Source of the DNA: Segetibacter koreensis DSM 18137
Lineage (GTDB): Bacteria; Bacteroidota; Bacteroidia; Chitinophagales; Chitinophagaceae
Assembly (NCBI RefSeq): GCF_000374045.1
Contig: NZ_KB893318.1
Location: 125,133-189,132 of the forward strand
DNA length: 64,000 bases
Direction: 5' to 3'
Of this stretch, positions 35,761 to 43,165 are shown in pieces. Below the pieces are notes generated by a model. That model had not been told where the DNA came from and made no database searches. It was given only the letters and a program-made list of their open reading frames with translations. The translations under genes and the position numbers were made by a program. Each line of letters begins with the position of its first letter. Positions within the stretch are counted from its first letter, which is position 1.

Positions 35761-37158
35761 TTACATGTAGCCTAGTATTTTAAGCATACTTTGTGCTGAC
35801 TGTTCTTTTGCATACACCCAATCTTTTAGTTTGCCATCTTTGTCGTGACCCACGATTATGTGCTTAGGACTAGGTATGAGACAGTGTTTGATACCACCGT
35901 AGCCGCTAATCTGGTCCTGGTAGGCACCGGTATGAAAGAAACCGACATAAAGGGGTTCTTCTCCGGCTAATTTTGGAAGAAAAACTTCATTGATATGTTC
36001 TTCGCTGTCATAATAATCATGGCTATCACACGTTATCCCTCCAAGAACAACACGATGGTATTCTTCATCCCATTTATTAATAGGCAGCATGAGAAATTTC
36101 TCTCCAATACCCCATGTATCAGGTAATGTAGTAATAAAAGAAGAGTCAATCATATACCAGTTTTCGCGGTCATTCTGCACTTTTTGACCAAGAACACTGT
36201 AAATATGCGCCATACTTTCACCAACAGTGAAACTACCAAACTCAGTAAAGATATTTGGCATAGGCACTTTGGCTTTTTTACATGCTCTTTTAATATTGCC
36301 AACGATCTCATTTATCATAAACTGGTAATCGTATTCAAATCCCAGCGAATGTTTTATAGGAAAACCGCCGCCGATGTTGATGCTATCCAGTTCTGGACAG
36401 ATCTTTTTAAGCTGGCAATACAGGTTAATAACCTTGTTCAATTCACTCCAATAATAAATGTCGTCTTTAATTCCTTTGTTTAGAAATATATGAAGCATTT
36501 TTAAAGTGAATTTGTCTTCATAACCTTCTATATGATCAACATAAAACTCAAGAATATCCTTTTGTCTTATACCAAGACGAGATGTATAAAAAGGAAAAGA
36601 AGGCTCTTCCTCTGCAGCCACACGAATACCGAGCTTAAAAGGAACTTTAACTGATTTTCTATAAGCATCTAACTCCTCTGCATTGTCAAGAACTGGAAAC
36701 ACATTTTTAAAACCAGTGTTTAACAGGTTGGCAATACGCTTAGTATAATTTTTTTGCTTATAACCATTGCAGATGATAAAAGTATCTTTTGTTATCTTCT
36801 TTCGCTGGTAAAGCTTTTTAATAATTTCAATATCATACGCATAAGAAGTTTCAAGATGAATTTGATGCTTTAAAGCTTCCTCAACAACAAAAGAAAAATG
36901 AGAGCTTTTGGTACAATAGCAGTAATTATAAACTCCCTCATACTTATGCTTTTTAATCGCATTTGCAAACATCTCTTTCGCCTTATTTATCTGCATTCCT
37001 ATTTTTGGCAGGTACGTCAGTTTTAAGGGAGTTCCATACTTGTCTATGAGAGCTTTTAGATCAAGTTTGTTGTATTGGAGATAATTGTTTTCTAAATGAA
37101 ATCCTTCCTGTGGAAAGTGGAAGGTTTGCTTCACCAAATCGGTGTAACTATTATTCAT
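35761..37158 (-). CDS. speA: Arginine decarboxylase, short fold III type
   Basis: The enzyme makes agmatine from arginine with pyridoxal phosphate, a route to polyamines. The 465-residue protein has a fold III barrel with YNYCYCTKSSHF (Lys84, the likely cofactor lysine), INIGGGFPIKHSLGF (phosphate-binding Gly loop), EFGSFTVGESM and the C-terminal GGITCDSHDYY, whose Cys-Asp provides the second half-site. It is about 170 residues shorter than E. coli SpeA and lacks its extra helical domain; this shorter form is usual in Bacteroidota. Another basic amino acid substrate is possible. Confidence 0.82.
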   Translation of the reverse strand: MNNSYTDLVKQTFHFPQEGFHLENNYLQYNKLDLKALIDKYGTPLKLTYLPKIGMQINKAKEMFANAIKKHKYEGVYNYCYCTKSSHFSFVVEEALKHQIHLETSYAYDIEIIKKLYQRKKITKDTFIICNGYKQKNYTKRIANLLNTGFKNVFPVLDNAEELDAYRKSVKVPFKLGIRVAAEEEPSFPFYTSRLGIRQKDILEFYVDHIEGYEDKFTLKMLHIFLNKGIKDDIYYWSELNKVINLYCQLKKICPELDSINIGGGFPIKHSLGFEYDYQFMINEIVGNIKRACKKAKVPMPNIFTEFGSFTVGESMAHIYSVLGQKVQNDRENWYMIDSSFITTLPDTWGIGEKFLMLPINKWDEEYHRVVLGGITCDSHDYYDSEEHINEVFLPKLAGEEPLYVGFFHTGAYQDQISGYGGIKHCLIPSPKHIIVGHDKDGKLKDWVYAKEQSAQSMLKILGYM

Positions 37159-37242
37159 TGATGTGGGTCAGTTCTTCTTTTAATGAAAAATAACAAAATA
37201 AGAATCAAAATTAATAGATTGAAGCCTAATAAAACTAAAAAA

Positions 37243-37264
37243 CCGGAAGCAGTATTGCTTCCGG
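37243..37264 (-). terminator. Terminator of rpmI-rplT
   Basis: A perfect 9-bp stem (CCGGAAGCA with TGCTTCCGG) with a 4-nt loop, followed on the minus strand by six T, about 30 bp after the rplT stop codon. Confidence 0.85.
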
Positions 37265-37294
37265 CAGTTAATTTTTTTTAAACAGGTCGTTCGC

Positions 37295-37639
37295 TTATTT
37301 TACAGAAGCAACCAGGGCTTTGAAAGAAGCAGGCTCGTTCATAGCCAAATCTGCTAAAACCTTACGATTGATATCAATGCCTTTTGCAGCTATTGCGTGT
37401 ATGAATTCGCTGTAAGTCAAACCTTCTTCTCTTACGGCAGCATTTATACGTGCTATCCATAAAGTGCGGTATTCACGCTTTTTAAGCTTACGGCCTACAT
37501 AACTGTAGGTCATACCTTTTTCAACAATATTTTTGGCTACGGTGTAAACATTTTTACGTTTGCCATAGTAACCTTTAGCCTGGTCAAGTATTTTCTTTCT
37601 TCTGGCTCTTGATGCTACCGCATTTTTAGAACGTGGCAT
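37295..37639 (-). CDS. rplT: 50S ribosomal protein L20
   Basis: The 114-residue protein starts [30 protein letters not shown] in the standard way and contains [21 protein letters not shown]20 binds 23S rRNA early in 50S assembly and in many bacteria represses its own operon. It follows rpmI by 109 bp on the minus strand. Confidence 0.97.
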   Translation of the reverse strand: MPRSKNAVASRARRKKILDQAKGYYGKRKNVYTVAKNIVEKGMTYSYVGRKLKKREYRTLWIARINAAVREEGLTYSEFIHAIAAKGIDINRKVLADLAMNEPASFKALVASVK

Positions 37640-37748
37640 ATTTTATAATTTTTTGAAGTCCGGGGGTTCCAATAGCTATCGGAAAAGACGGAACAGATTT
37701 TTTGAAATGAGATTATTACTTTTTTTCCTGAAAACTAATACCGAAGAA

Positions 37749-37946
37749 TTATTTCATCCCCAATAAACGTTTTACAAAATGGGTATTCGCCGGAGATACC
37801 AGACCCTTATTGCCCAGGCTGCGTTTACGTTTTTTTGATTTTTTAGTTAAAATGTGGCGTTTAAAAGCCTTTTGAAAAGTAATTTCTCCTGTACCGGTTA
37901 GCTTGAACCTTTTTTTTGCGCTTGAGTTTGTTTTTACCTTTGGCAT
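37749..37946 (-). CDS. rpmI: 50S ribosomal protein L35
   Basis: The 65-residue basic protein has the L35 signature [20 protein letters not shown] and ends [10 protein letters not shown]. infC and thrS, which often precede it, are absent here; the upstream gene is a divergent-unrelated phosphoribosyltransferase on the same strand 236 bp away. A structured leader of about 110 nt precedes it. Confidence 0.96.
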   Translation of the reverse strand: MPKVKTNSSAKKRFKLTGTGEITFQKAFKRHILTKKSKKRKRSLGNKGLVSPANTHFVKRLLGMK

Positions 37947-38057
37947 TAAATAATCTTATTAGATTACACCCTGCTGGCGTTTCGCACGGGCGAAAACTTA
38001 TGGAGCCTTGTGGGTAATGTCTGCTTAATAGTTAGTATTGTTTTTATTAAGCGGCTG
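37947..38057 (-). promoter_or_regulatory. rpmI-rplT leader with a hairpin
   Basis: About 110 nt of untranslated RNA are expected between the promoter box and the rpmI ATG. Within it TTTCGC and GCGAAA form a tight hairpin with a CCGT loop, near GCCAGCAGGGTG. An L20 autoregulatory leader is a reasonable guess from gene order; no match to a known leader family was checked. Confidence 0.4.
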
Positions 38058-38065
38058 CAAAGGTA
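38058..38065 (-). promoter_or_regulatory. Candidate rpmI-rplT promoter -7 box
   Basis: The minus strand reads TACCTTTG followed by CAGCCGC, the same box and downstream bases as at rimO. Confidence 0.55.
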
Positions 38066-38181
38066 AAGGAAAACACGTTGAAAATAATCATTTAACAGGT
38101 CTTTTTATAATATAGCTTTCTTTGTATTAACTTCTGCATCTCTGTTAGTATGCTGATATCTCAATGACCTAATGTTATTCT

Positions 38182-38679
38182 TTATAATATATATGCACCC
38201 ATAACTTCTCCATCTTCAACTTCTACCTGTATATGATCCTGTAAAGTTGTCGCTATTGATAATCCTATGTAATCAATTTTTACAGGAAAATTTTTATGCA
38301 TGCGTTCTACCAGGCACATGGTCTGAATTCTTTTTGGCTGGTATTCGAGAAGGGGCTTTAAGGCATACAGCAACGTCCTTCCACTGCTGGTAACATCGTC
38401 AACCAAAAGAACACTTTTATTATTAAAATCAATTTCTTCACTATATGAAATAGCCTCATTGTTTTTCTTATCAATGCCGCATGTAATAATTTGCACCGGC
38501 TGCTGCAGCAATGGCTTTAGTAAAAGATATAACTTATTTGCTATTACCATTCCGCTGCCTTCAACGCCAATAATAATTAGTGGTTCACTTTCGGTATATA
38601 GCTGACCTGCTATTTCAAGGGCAATACGTTCCATTTTTCTTTCTGCCACCTCTTTTGATAATATCTGGTTTTTTGCCAC
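38182..38679 (-). CDS. Phosphoribosyltransferase (PyrR-like fold)
   Basis: The roughly 165-residue protein has the PRPP-binding signature VLLVDDVTSSGRTLLYALKPL and an N-terminal IIIGVEGSGMVIANKLY loop, as in type I phosphoribosyltransferases of the PyrR/hypoxanthine group. The frame opens only with TTG at 38700, which overlaps a -7 box (TATTTTTG on the minus strand, 38698-38705); the GTG at 38679 is therefore the likely start. Substrate base unknown. It is divergent from the Fe-S membrane protein gene. Confidence 0.82.
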   Translation of the reverse strand: MAKNQILSKEVAERKMERIALEIAGQLYTESEPLIIIGVEGSGMVIANKLYLLLKPLLQQPVQIITCGIDKKNNEAISYSEEIDFNNKSVLLVDDVTSSGRTLLYALKPLLEYQPKRIQTMCLVERMHKNFPVKIDYIGLSIATTLQDHIQVEVEDGEVMGAYIL

Positions 38680-38697
38680 CTCTCTTTGTTTTGAGAT

Positions 38698-38705
38698 CAA
38701 AAATA
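38698..38705 (-). promoter_or_regulatory. Candidate phosphoribosyltransferase promoter -7 box
   Basis: TATTTTTG on the minus strand lies 18 bp before the GTG start at 38679 and decides against the upstream TTG. Confidence 0.4.
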
Positions 38706-38776
38706 GCTATAAAAGCAAATGATAAACAGAAATTAGAACTAATCAAAAAAGTTATATTGCATTGCAATATTTATCT

Positions 38777-40096
38777 ATGCAAATACTTCAGCAAATTATT
38801 TTCATATTGGTTGCGGGCGGTGCCATCTGGCTGTTTGTTAAAAATGTAAAGAATATCCAAAGAAATATTTTATTGGGACGCGATATCACGTTGCATGATA
38901 ATAAAGCCGAAAGATGGAAGCGCGTGTTGCTGCTTGCTTTCGGACAAAAAAAGATGTTTCGATACCCGGTGGTTGGGCTAATGCATTTTGCTATATATGC
39001 AGGATTTATTATTATAAACATTGAAATTCTCGAGATTATTTTAGATGGTATTTTTGGAACGCACCGTTTATTTGCTCCTGCTCTTGGGGCTTTATATGGA
39101 TGGCTGATAAATATATTTGAAATACTTGCTTTTGGTGTACTTACAGCTTGCGTTATTTTCCTGCTTCGCAGAAATGTTATAAGAGTTAATCGTCTTAACA
39201 GGAGAGAACTCGATGGATGGCCAAAGACCGACGCTAATATTATTCTTATAACAGAAATTGCATTGATGGCGTTGTTTCTAACTATGAATGCTGCTGATAA
39301 AGCTCTGCAGTTACAACATTATGGACATTATTATCAGACTTCATCTTTTTTTATTTCGGGTTTTATAACGTCATTATTTACTAAAATGAATCCCCAAACG
39401 CTGGTAATTATTGAAAGGACCTGCTGGTGGCTACACATTTTAGGTGTCCTTGCTTTTTTAAACTACCTGCCATATTCAAAGCACCTGCACATTATTCTTG
39501 GGTTTCCCAATACCTATTACAGCAGCTTGGCGCCCGAAGGCAAGTTTGAAAATATGAAGGAAATACAAAATGAAGTAATATATGCAATGCAACCCGAACT
39601 CGCTCCTGCGGGCGAACAGCCGCCGGTAAAGTTTGGAGCCAAAGATGTACCCGACCTGTCATGGAAAAATCTGATGGATGCCTATAGCTGTACTGAGTGC
39701 GGAAGATGTACTGCTGCCTGTCCGGCCAATATTACGGGCAAAAAACTTAATCCAAGAAAGATAATGATGGATACGAGAGACCGTATGGAGGAAATTGGCA
39801 GAAATATTAATAAGAATGGTGAATATATTGATGATGGTAAAACATTATTACACGATTATATAACGGTGGAAGAATTAAGAGCTTGCACCACCTGCCAGGC
39901 ATGTGTTGAAGAATGCCCCGTAAGTATTAGTCCACTAAATATAATTGTACAGTTGAGACGTCATTTAATAATGGAAGAAAGTAACGCGCCCGCGGAATGG
40001 AATAGCATGTTTAGCAATGTCGAAAATAATTTTGCTCCCTGGAAATTTTCTCCAGATGACAGGGATAAATGGGCTGAAGAGATGAGGAATAGCTAA
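38777..40096 (+). CDS. Membrane-bound 4Fe-4S oxidoreductase (HdrC/NarI-like fusion)
   Basis: The 439-residue protein has five or so N-terminal membrane helices (residues 3-240) with scattered His that could hold haem, as in NarI-type domains, then two ferredoxin motifs CTECGRCTAACP and CTTCQACVEECP. It ends with SNAPAEWNSMF and a polar tail. Such proteins pass electrons between quinone and a CCG-domain partner, here probably the protein encoded at 29366-30154. An in-frame TTG lies five codons upstream; ATG at 38777 is preferred. Confidence 0.88.
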   Translation: MQILQQIIFILVAGGAIWLFVKNVKNIQRNILLGRDITLHDNKAERWKRVLLLAFGQKKMFRYPVVGLMHFAIYAGFIIINIEILEIILDGIFGTHRLFAPALGALYGWLINIFEILAFGVLTACVIFLLRRNVIRVNRLNRRELDGWPKTDANIILITEIALMALFLTMNAADKALQLQHYGHYYQTSSFFISGFITSLFTKMNPQTLVIIERTCWWLHILGVLAFLNYLPYSKHLHIILGFPNTYYSSLAPEGKFENMKEIQNEVIYAMQPELAPAGEQPPVKFGAKDVPDLSWKNLMDAYSCTECGRCTAACPANITGKKLNPRKIMMDTRDRMEEIGRNINKNGEYIDDGKTLLHDYITVEELRACTTCQACVEECPVSISPLNIIVQLRRHLIMEESNAPAEWNSMFSNVENNFAPWKFSPDDRDKWAEEMRNS

Positions 40097-40283
40097 TGAC
40101 TCATGAGGTACTCAGTGATTGGTTTAACGCTTTACGCAAGCTTACTTGACACATAAACAATAGTACTTTAAAACATTTTTATTGCAAAGTAACTTCTGAT
40201 GATATCGTATTTAATTTTAAAAAATTTTATTTAATAATTCCATTATTATATTTTAGCAACGATATCTAACGCTATATAAGGTA

Positions 40284-41030
40284 ATGAATAAATATAAAGG
40301 CCAACACCATTTTCTCCTTGCTGTTGATTGTATCATTTTTGGGTTTGATGGAAAAGATCTAAAGCTGCTGCTTATCCAGAGAGGTTTTGAACCTGAAAAA
40401 AATAAGTGGAGTTTGATGGGTGGATTTTTAGAAGAAAATGAAGATCTCGACCAGGCAGCTAACCGTATTCTTAAAAAACTAACTGGCCTTGAAGATATTT
40501 ATCTTGAACAATTGCACGCCTTTGGTAAAATAGATCGCGATCCGGGTGAAAGAACTGTTTCAGTATCTTATTTTGCTCTTATTGATATTGAAAGATATAA
40601 GAAACAAATTACGCCCGAGTATTCTGCCGAGTGGTTTTTAATTAACGAAAGGCCAAAGCTTATTTTTGATCATGATGAAATGGTAACGTTGGCTCAAAAT
40701 CAACTGCGGTATAGAGCCGCTATACAACCATTGCTGTTTGAATTATTACCCGAGCAATTTACCATCCCCCAATTGCAAAATTTGTATGAAGGTGTGTATG
40801 AAACTGTTTTTGACAAAAGAAATTTTATCAGGAAGTTGATGTCTACAGGACTATTGATTAAGCTTGCTGCGAAAGATAAATCGAGCTCTCGAAAAGGAGC
40901 TTTTCTATATAAATTAGACAAGAAACAATTTAATGCAAAATTGCATATTTTCCTCAATTATATCAACGATATGAGTCAGGCAACTACTGGTGAAGTAAAA
41001 GACTCCAATGCTTCATTGTTGGAAGTCTAA
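40284..41030 (+). CDS. araR: Nudix-type transcriptional regulator, AraR-like (NrtR family)
   Basis: The 248-residue protein has an N-terminal Nudix fold and a C-terminal winged helix (about 150-225: LPEQFTIPQLQNLYEGVYETVFDKRNFIRKLM). The Nudix box is ruined as an enzyme: after Gly47, Glu53 and Arg61 the three catalytic Glu positions are Ile62, Lys65 and Leu66. NrtR-family regulators of this build bind a ligand in the dead Nudix pocket and DNA through the winged helix; AraR of Bacteroides thetaiotaomicron is the precedent, sensing L-arabinose. The arabinose gene cluster follows directly on the same strand, which makes AraR the best name. Confidence 0.85.
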   Translation: MNKYKGQHHFLLAVDCIIFGFDGKDLKLLLIQRGFEPEKNKWSLMGGFLEENEDLDQAANRILKKLTGLEDIYLEQLHAFGKIDRDPGERTVSVSYFALIDIERYKKQITPEYSAEWFLINERPKLIFDHDEMVTLAQNQLRYRAAIQPLLFELLPEQFTIPQLQNLYEGVYETVFDKRNFIRKLMSTGLLIKLAAKDKSSSRKGAFLYKLDKKQFNAKLHIFLNYINDMSQATTGEVKDSNASLLEV

Positions 41031-41103
41031 ACTTAAAATTTTTTTCTCTGGTTATTGTTTAAACAACGAACTTTTTCACGAAAAATTTATCAAGATATTT
41101 TTT

Positions 41104-41126
41104 TAATTGTCAAAATTACATTTATC
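41104..41126 (+). promoter_or_regulatory. Candidate AraR operator, copy 1
   Basis: TAATTGT and ACATTTATC are separated by seven bases; the second copy at 48953-48975 has both flanks identical at the same spacing. The centre is partly palindromic (TGTnAnnnTnACA). It lies 384 bp before the GH51 start. AraR binding is inferred from its recurrence within the locus only. Confidence 0.5.
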
Positions 41127-41259
41127 TTAGCGGTATTGTCCGTTGTTGTAGGAGCTGGCAAAGCTGGTAAAATACAAGCAAAGAACTTTTGTTTAATGGA
41201 ACAAACGTGAGAATAAGTTATTAGCAGTATATTGGTTCGGGTTTTCTTATAATTGATAG

Positions 41260-41367
41260 ATGAGTTCATTTAACGGTTCTAACAAAAAAGAATATTATGT
41301 AAAATTGTTGGGATTTGATGTAAATGAAAAGAAATTGAACCTTATTATTAACTCTAAAACATGGTGA
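41260..41367 (+). CDS. Possible 35-residue leader peptide ahead of the arabinose operon
   Basis: An ATG at 41260 opens 35 codons (MSSFNGSNKKEYYVKLLGFD and onward to a TGA at 41365-41367). It ends 47 bp before a hairpin with a T-rich 3' side, an arrangement seen in leader-peptide attenuators. There is no run of regulatory codons, and chance is quite possible. Confidence 0.25.
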   Translation: MSSFNGSNKKEYYVKLLGFDVNEKKLNLIINSKTW

Positions 41368-41414
41368 GTTGCTTCTCAAACATAAATTGACTTTTGGGAT
41401 TTTTTATATAAAAA

Positions 41415-41463
41415 AACCAGGGGCTTTGTTCACTTCATAAAAGTTTAATCATTACCCCTGGTT
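41415..41463 (+). terminator. Hairpin upstream of the first GH51 gene
   Basis: AACCAGGGG (41415-41423) pairs perfectly with CCCCTGGTT (41455-41463) across a 31-nt loop and is followed by ATTTTTTAG. It may end transcription from araR or act as an attenuator 46 bp before the GH51 start codon. Confidence 0.5.
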
Positions 41464-41509
41464 ATTTTTTAGCATTATTTATCTACTTATTTTTTTTAAT
41501 TATTTTTTT

Positions 41510-43051
41510 ATGAAAAGAAATTCACTTTGTTTCTTGTTTTTCCTTTTGCTTGCAAATTTTTCTTATGCTCAAAACACTATTGTAATTAATGCAGACTCTG
41601 CAAAAACAACAATTAGTAAACATATTTACGGTCATTTTGCAGAACACCTCGGTCATGGCATCTATGGTGGTTTTTATGTTGGTGAAAACAATACTAAAAT
41701 TCCTAATACCAACGGGGTGCGTAATGATATTGTACAGGCATTGAGAAAGTTGAAGATTCCTAACTTAAGATGGCCTGGAGGTTGTTTTGCCGATACTTAT
41801 CATTGGAAAGACGGTATTGGACCAAAAGACAAACGTCCTACAATGGTTAATAATTGGTGGGGTGGAGTAACAGAAGATAATAGTTTTGGTACTCACGACT
41901 TTTTAAACATGTGCGAACTGCTGGGTGCAGAACCTTATATCTCTGGAAACGTTGGTAGTGGTACTCCGCAGGAACTGGCCGATTGGGTTCAGTATGTAAA
42001 TTTTAATGGAGAAAGTCCCATGTCAAAGCTGCGGAAGCAAAATGGGCGAGACTCATCGTGGAAGGTGAAGTTTTGGGGTGTTGGAAACGAGGCATGGGGT
42101 TGTGGTGGAAATATGAGGCCGGAATATTACGCTGACCTGTACAGGAAGTACACAACTTTTATGTCAGATTGGAGTAACACCGGTGGGCTTTTCAGAATTG
42201 CAAGTGGTGCCAGCGATGCAGATTATAATTGGACTGAAGTATTGATGAAAAACATTCCCCTTCATATGTTGAGTGGCGTTGCTATGCATCATTATTCATC
42301 TGTGGAGTGGAGTAAGAAAGGATCTGCCACTGATTTTACAGAAGAGCAGTATTTTAAAACAATGAAATCTGCTTTATTGATGGATACGCTTGTTTCCCAC
42401 CATTCTGCTATAATGGATAAATACGATCCAGGTAAAAAAGTAGCGTTGGTGGTAGATGAATGGGGTGGCTGGTATGATGTTGAAAAAGGAACTAACCCTG
42501 GTTTTCTTTACCAGCAAAATACAATACGCGACGCTATGATTGCCGGAGTTACGCTAAATATTTTTAACAATCATTCAGATCGTGTTCGTATGGCAAATCT
42601 TGCGCAGGCTATTAATGTACTTCAGGCTGTTATTCTTACCAATGAGGAAAAAATGATTCTCACTCCGACTTATCATGTAATGGAGATGTACAATGTACAT
42701 CAAAACGCTACATTATTACCATTAAAAATTAAAAGCAACGACTATATTGTAGACAATGAAAAACTGCCTGCAGTTTCAGCATCAGCTTCAAAAGATTCTT
42801 CCGGTTTAACTCATATTTCATTGGTAAATATTGATGCGAAAAAATCTCAGGATATATCTCTGGAAGTTAAAGGATTAAAGTATAATACTGTTTCAGGTCG
42901 CATACTTACTTCAAATAAACTGCAGAACTTTAATTCTTTTGAAACTCCCGATAGAATAAAACCTGCTGCATTTAAGGGCGCTGTTATTAGAGGGAGCACT
43001 CTTACTGTGAAGCTTCCTCCATATTCTGTTGTAGTACTGGAACTAAAATAA
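41510..43051 (+). CDS. GH51 alpha-L-arabinofuranosidase, exported
   Basis: This enzyme removes terminal L-arabinofuranose from arabinan, arabinoxylan or oligosaccharides with retention. The 513-residue protein has a signal peptide (cut after SYAQ, about 21), then the TIM barrel with GHFAEHLGHGIYGG, NLRWPGGCFADTYHW, the acid/base Glu194 in GVGNEAWGCGG and the nucleophile Glu317 in VVDEWGGWYD, and a C-terminal beta domain. It is the first structural gene of the arabinose cluster. Most GH51 enzymes of this short type are intracellular; the signal peptide places this one in the periplasm or outside. Confidence 0.95.
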   Translation: MKRNSLCFLFFLLLANFSYAQNTIVINADSAKTTISKHIYGHFAEHLGHGIYGGFYVGENNTKIPNTNGVRNDIVQALRKLKIPNLRWPGGCFADTYHWKDGIGPKDKRPTMVNNWWGGVTEDNSFGTHDFLNMCELLGAEPYISGNVGSGTPQELADWVQYVNFNGESPMSKLRKQNGRDSSWKVKFWGVGNEAWGCGGNMRPEYYADLYRKYTTFMSDWSNTGGLFRIASGASDADYNWTEVLMKNIPLHMLSGVAMHHYSSVEWSKKGSATDFTEEQYFKTMKSALLMDTLVSHHSAIMDKYDPGKKVALVVDEWGGWYDVEKGTNPGFLYQQNTIRDAMIAGVTLNIFNNHSDRVRMANLAQAINVLQAVILTNEEKMILTPTYHVMEMYNVHQNATLLPLKIKSNDYIVDNEKLPAVSASASKDSSGLTHISLVNIDAKKSQDISLEVKGLKYNTVSGRILTSNKLQNFNSFETPDRIKPAAFKGAVIRGSTLTVKLPPYSVVVLELK

Positions 43052-43165
43052 ATGTGATAAGGCTCGTTTTCTAAAAAAATGATTTAGAAGCTATTTGAGG
43101 CCTTTTCAATGTTCTTAATTTTTATCATCCTGTATTGCATTTAATATAAAATAATAATTGGCCAT

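Larger units (their letters stand above)
41031..41509. other. 479-bp regulatory region between araR and the GH51 gene
   Basis: This region carries a candidate operator (41104-41126), a possible 35-codon leader frame (41260-41367) and a hairpin followed by T-rich DNA (41415-41463). No further gene is visible. Confidence 0.5.

Noticed and set aside
41141-41170. Possible eighth copy of the dispersed repeat, from GCAAAGCTGGT near a TACAAG
   Set aside because: Only a short stretch matches the DNA flanking copy 2, and the 19-bp core itself is absent.
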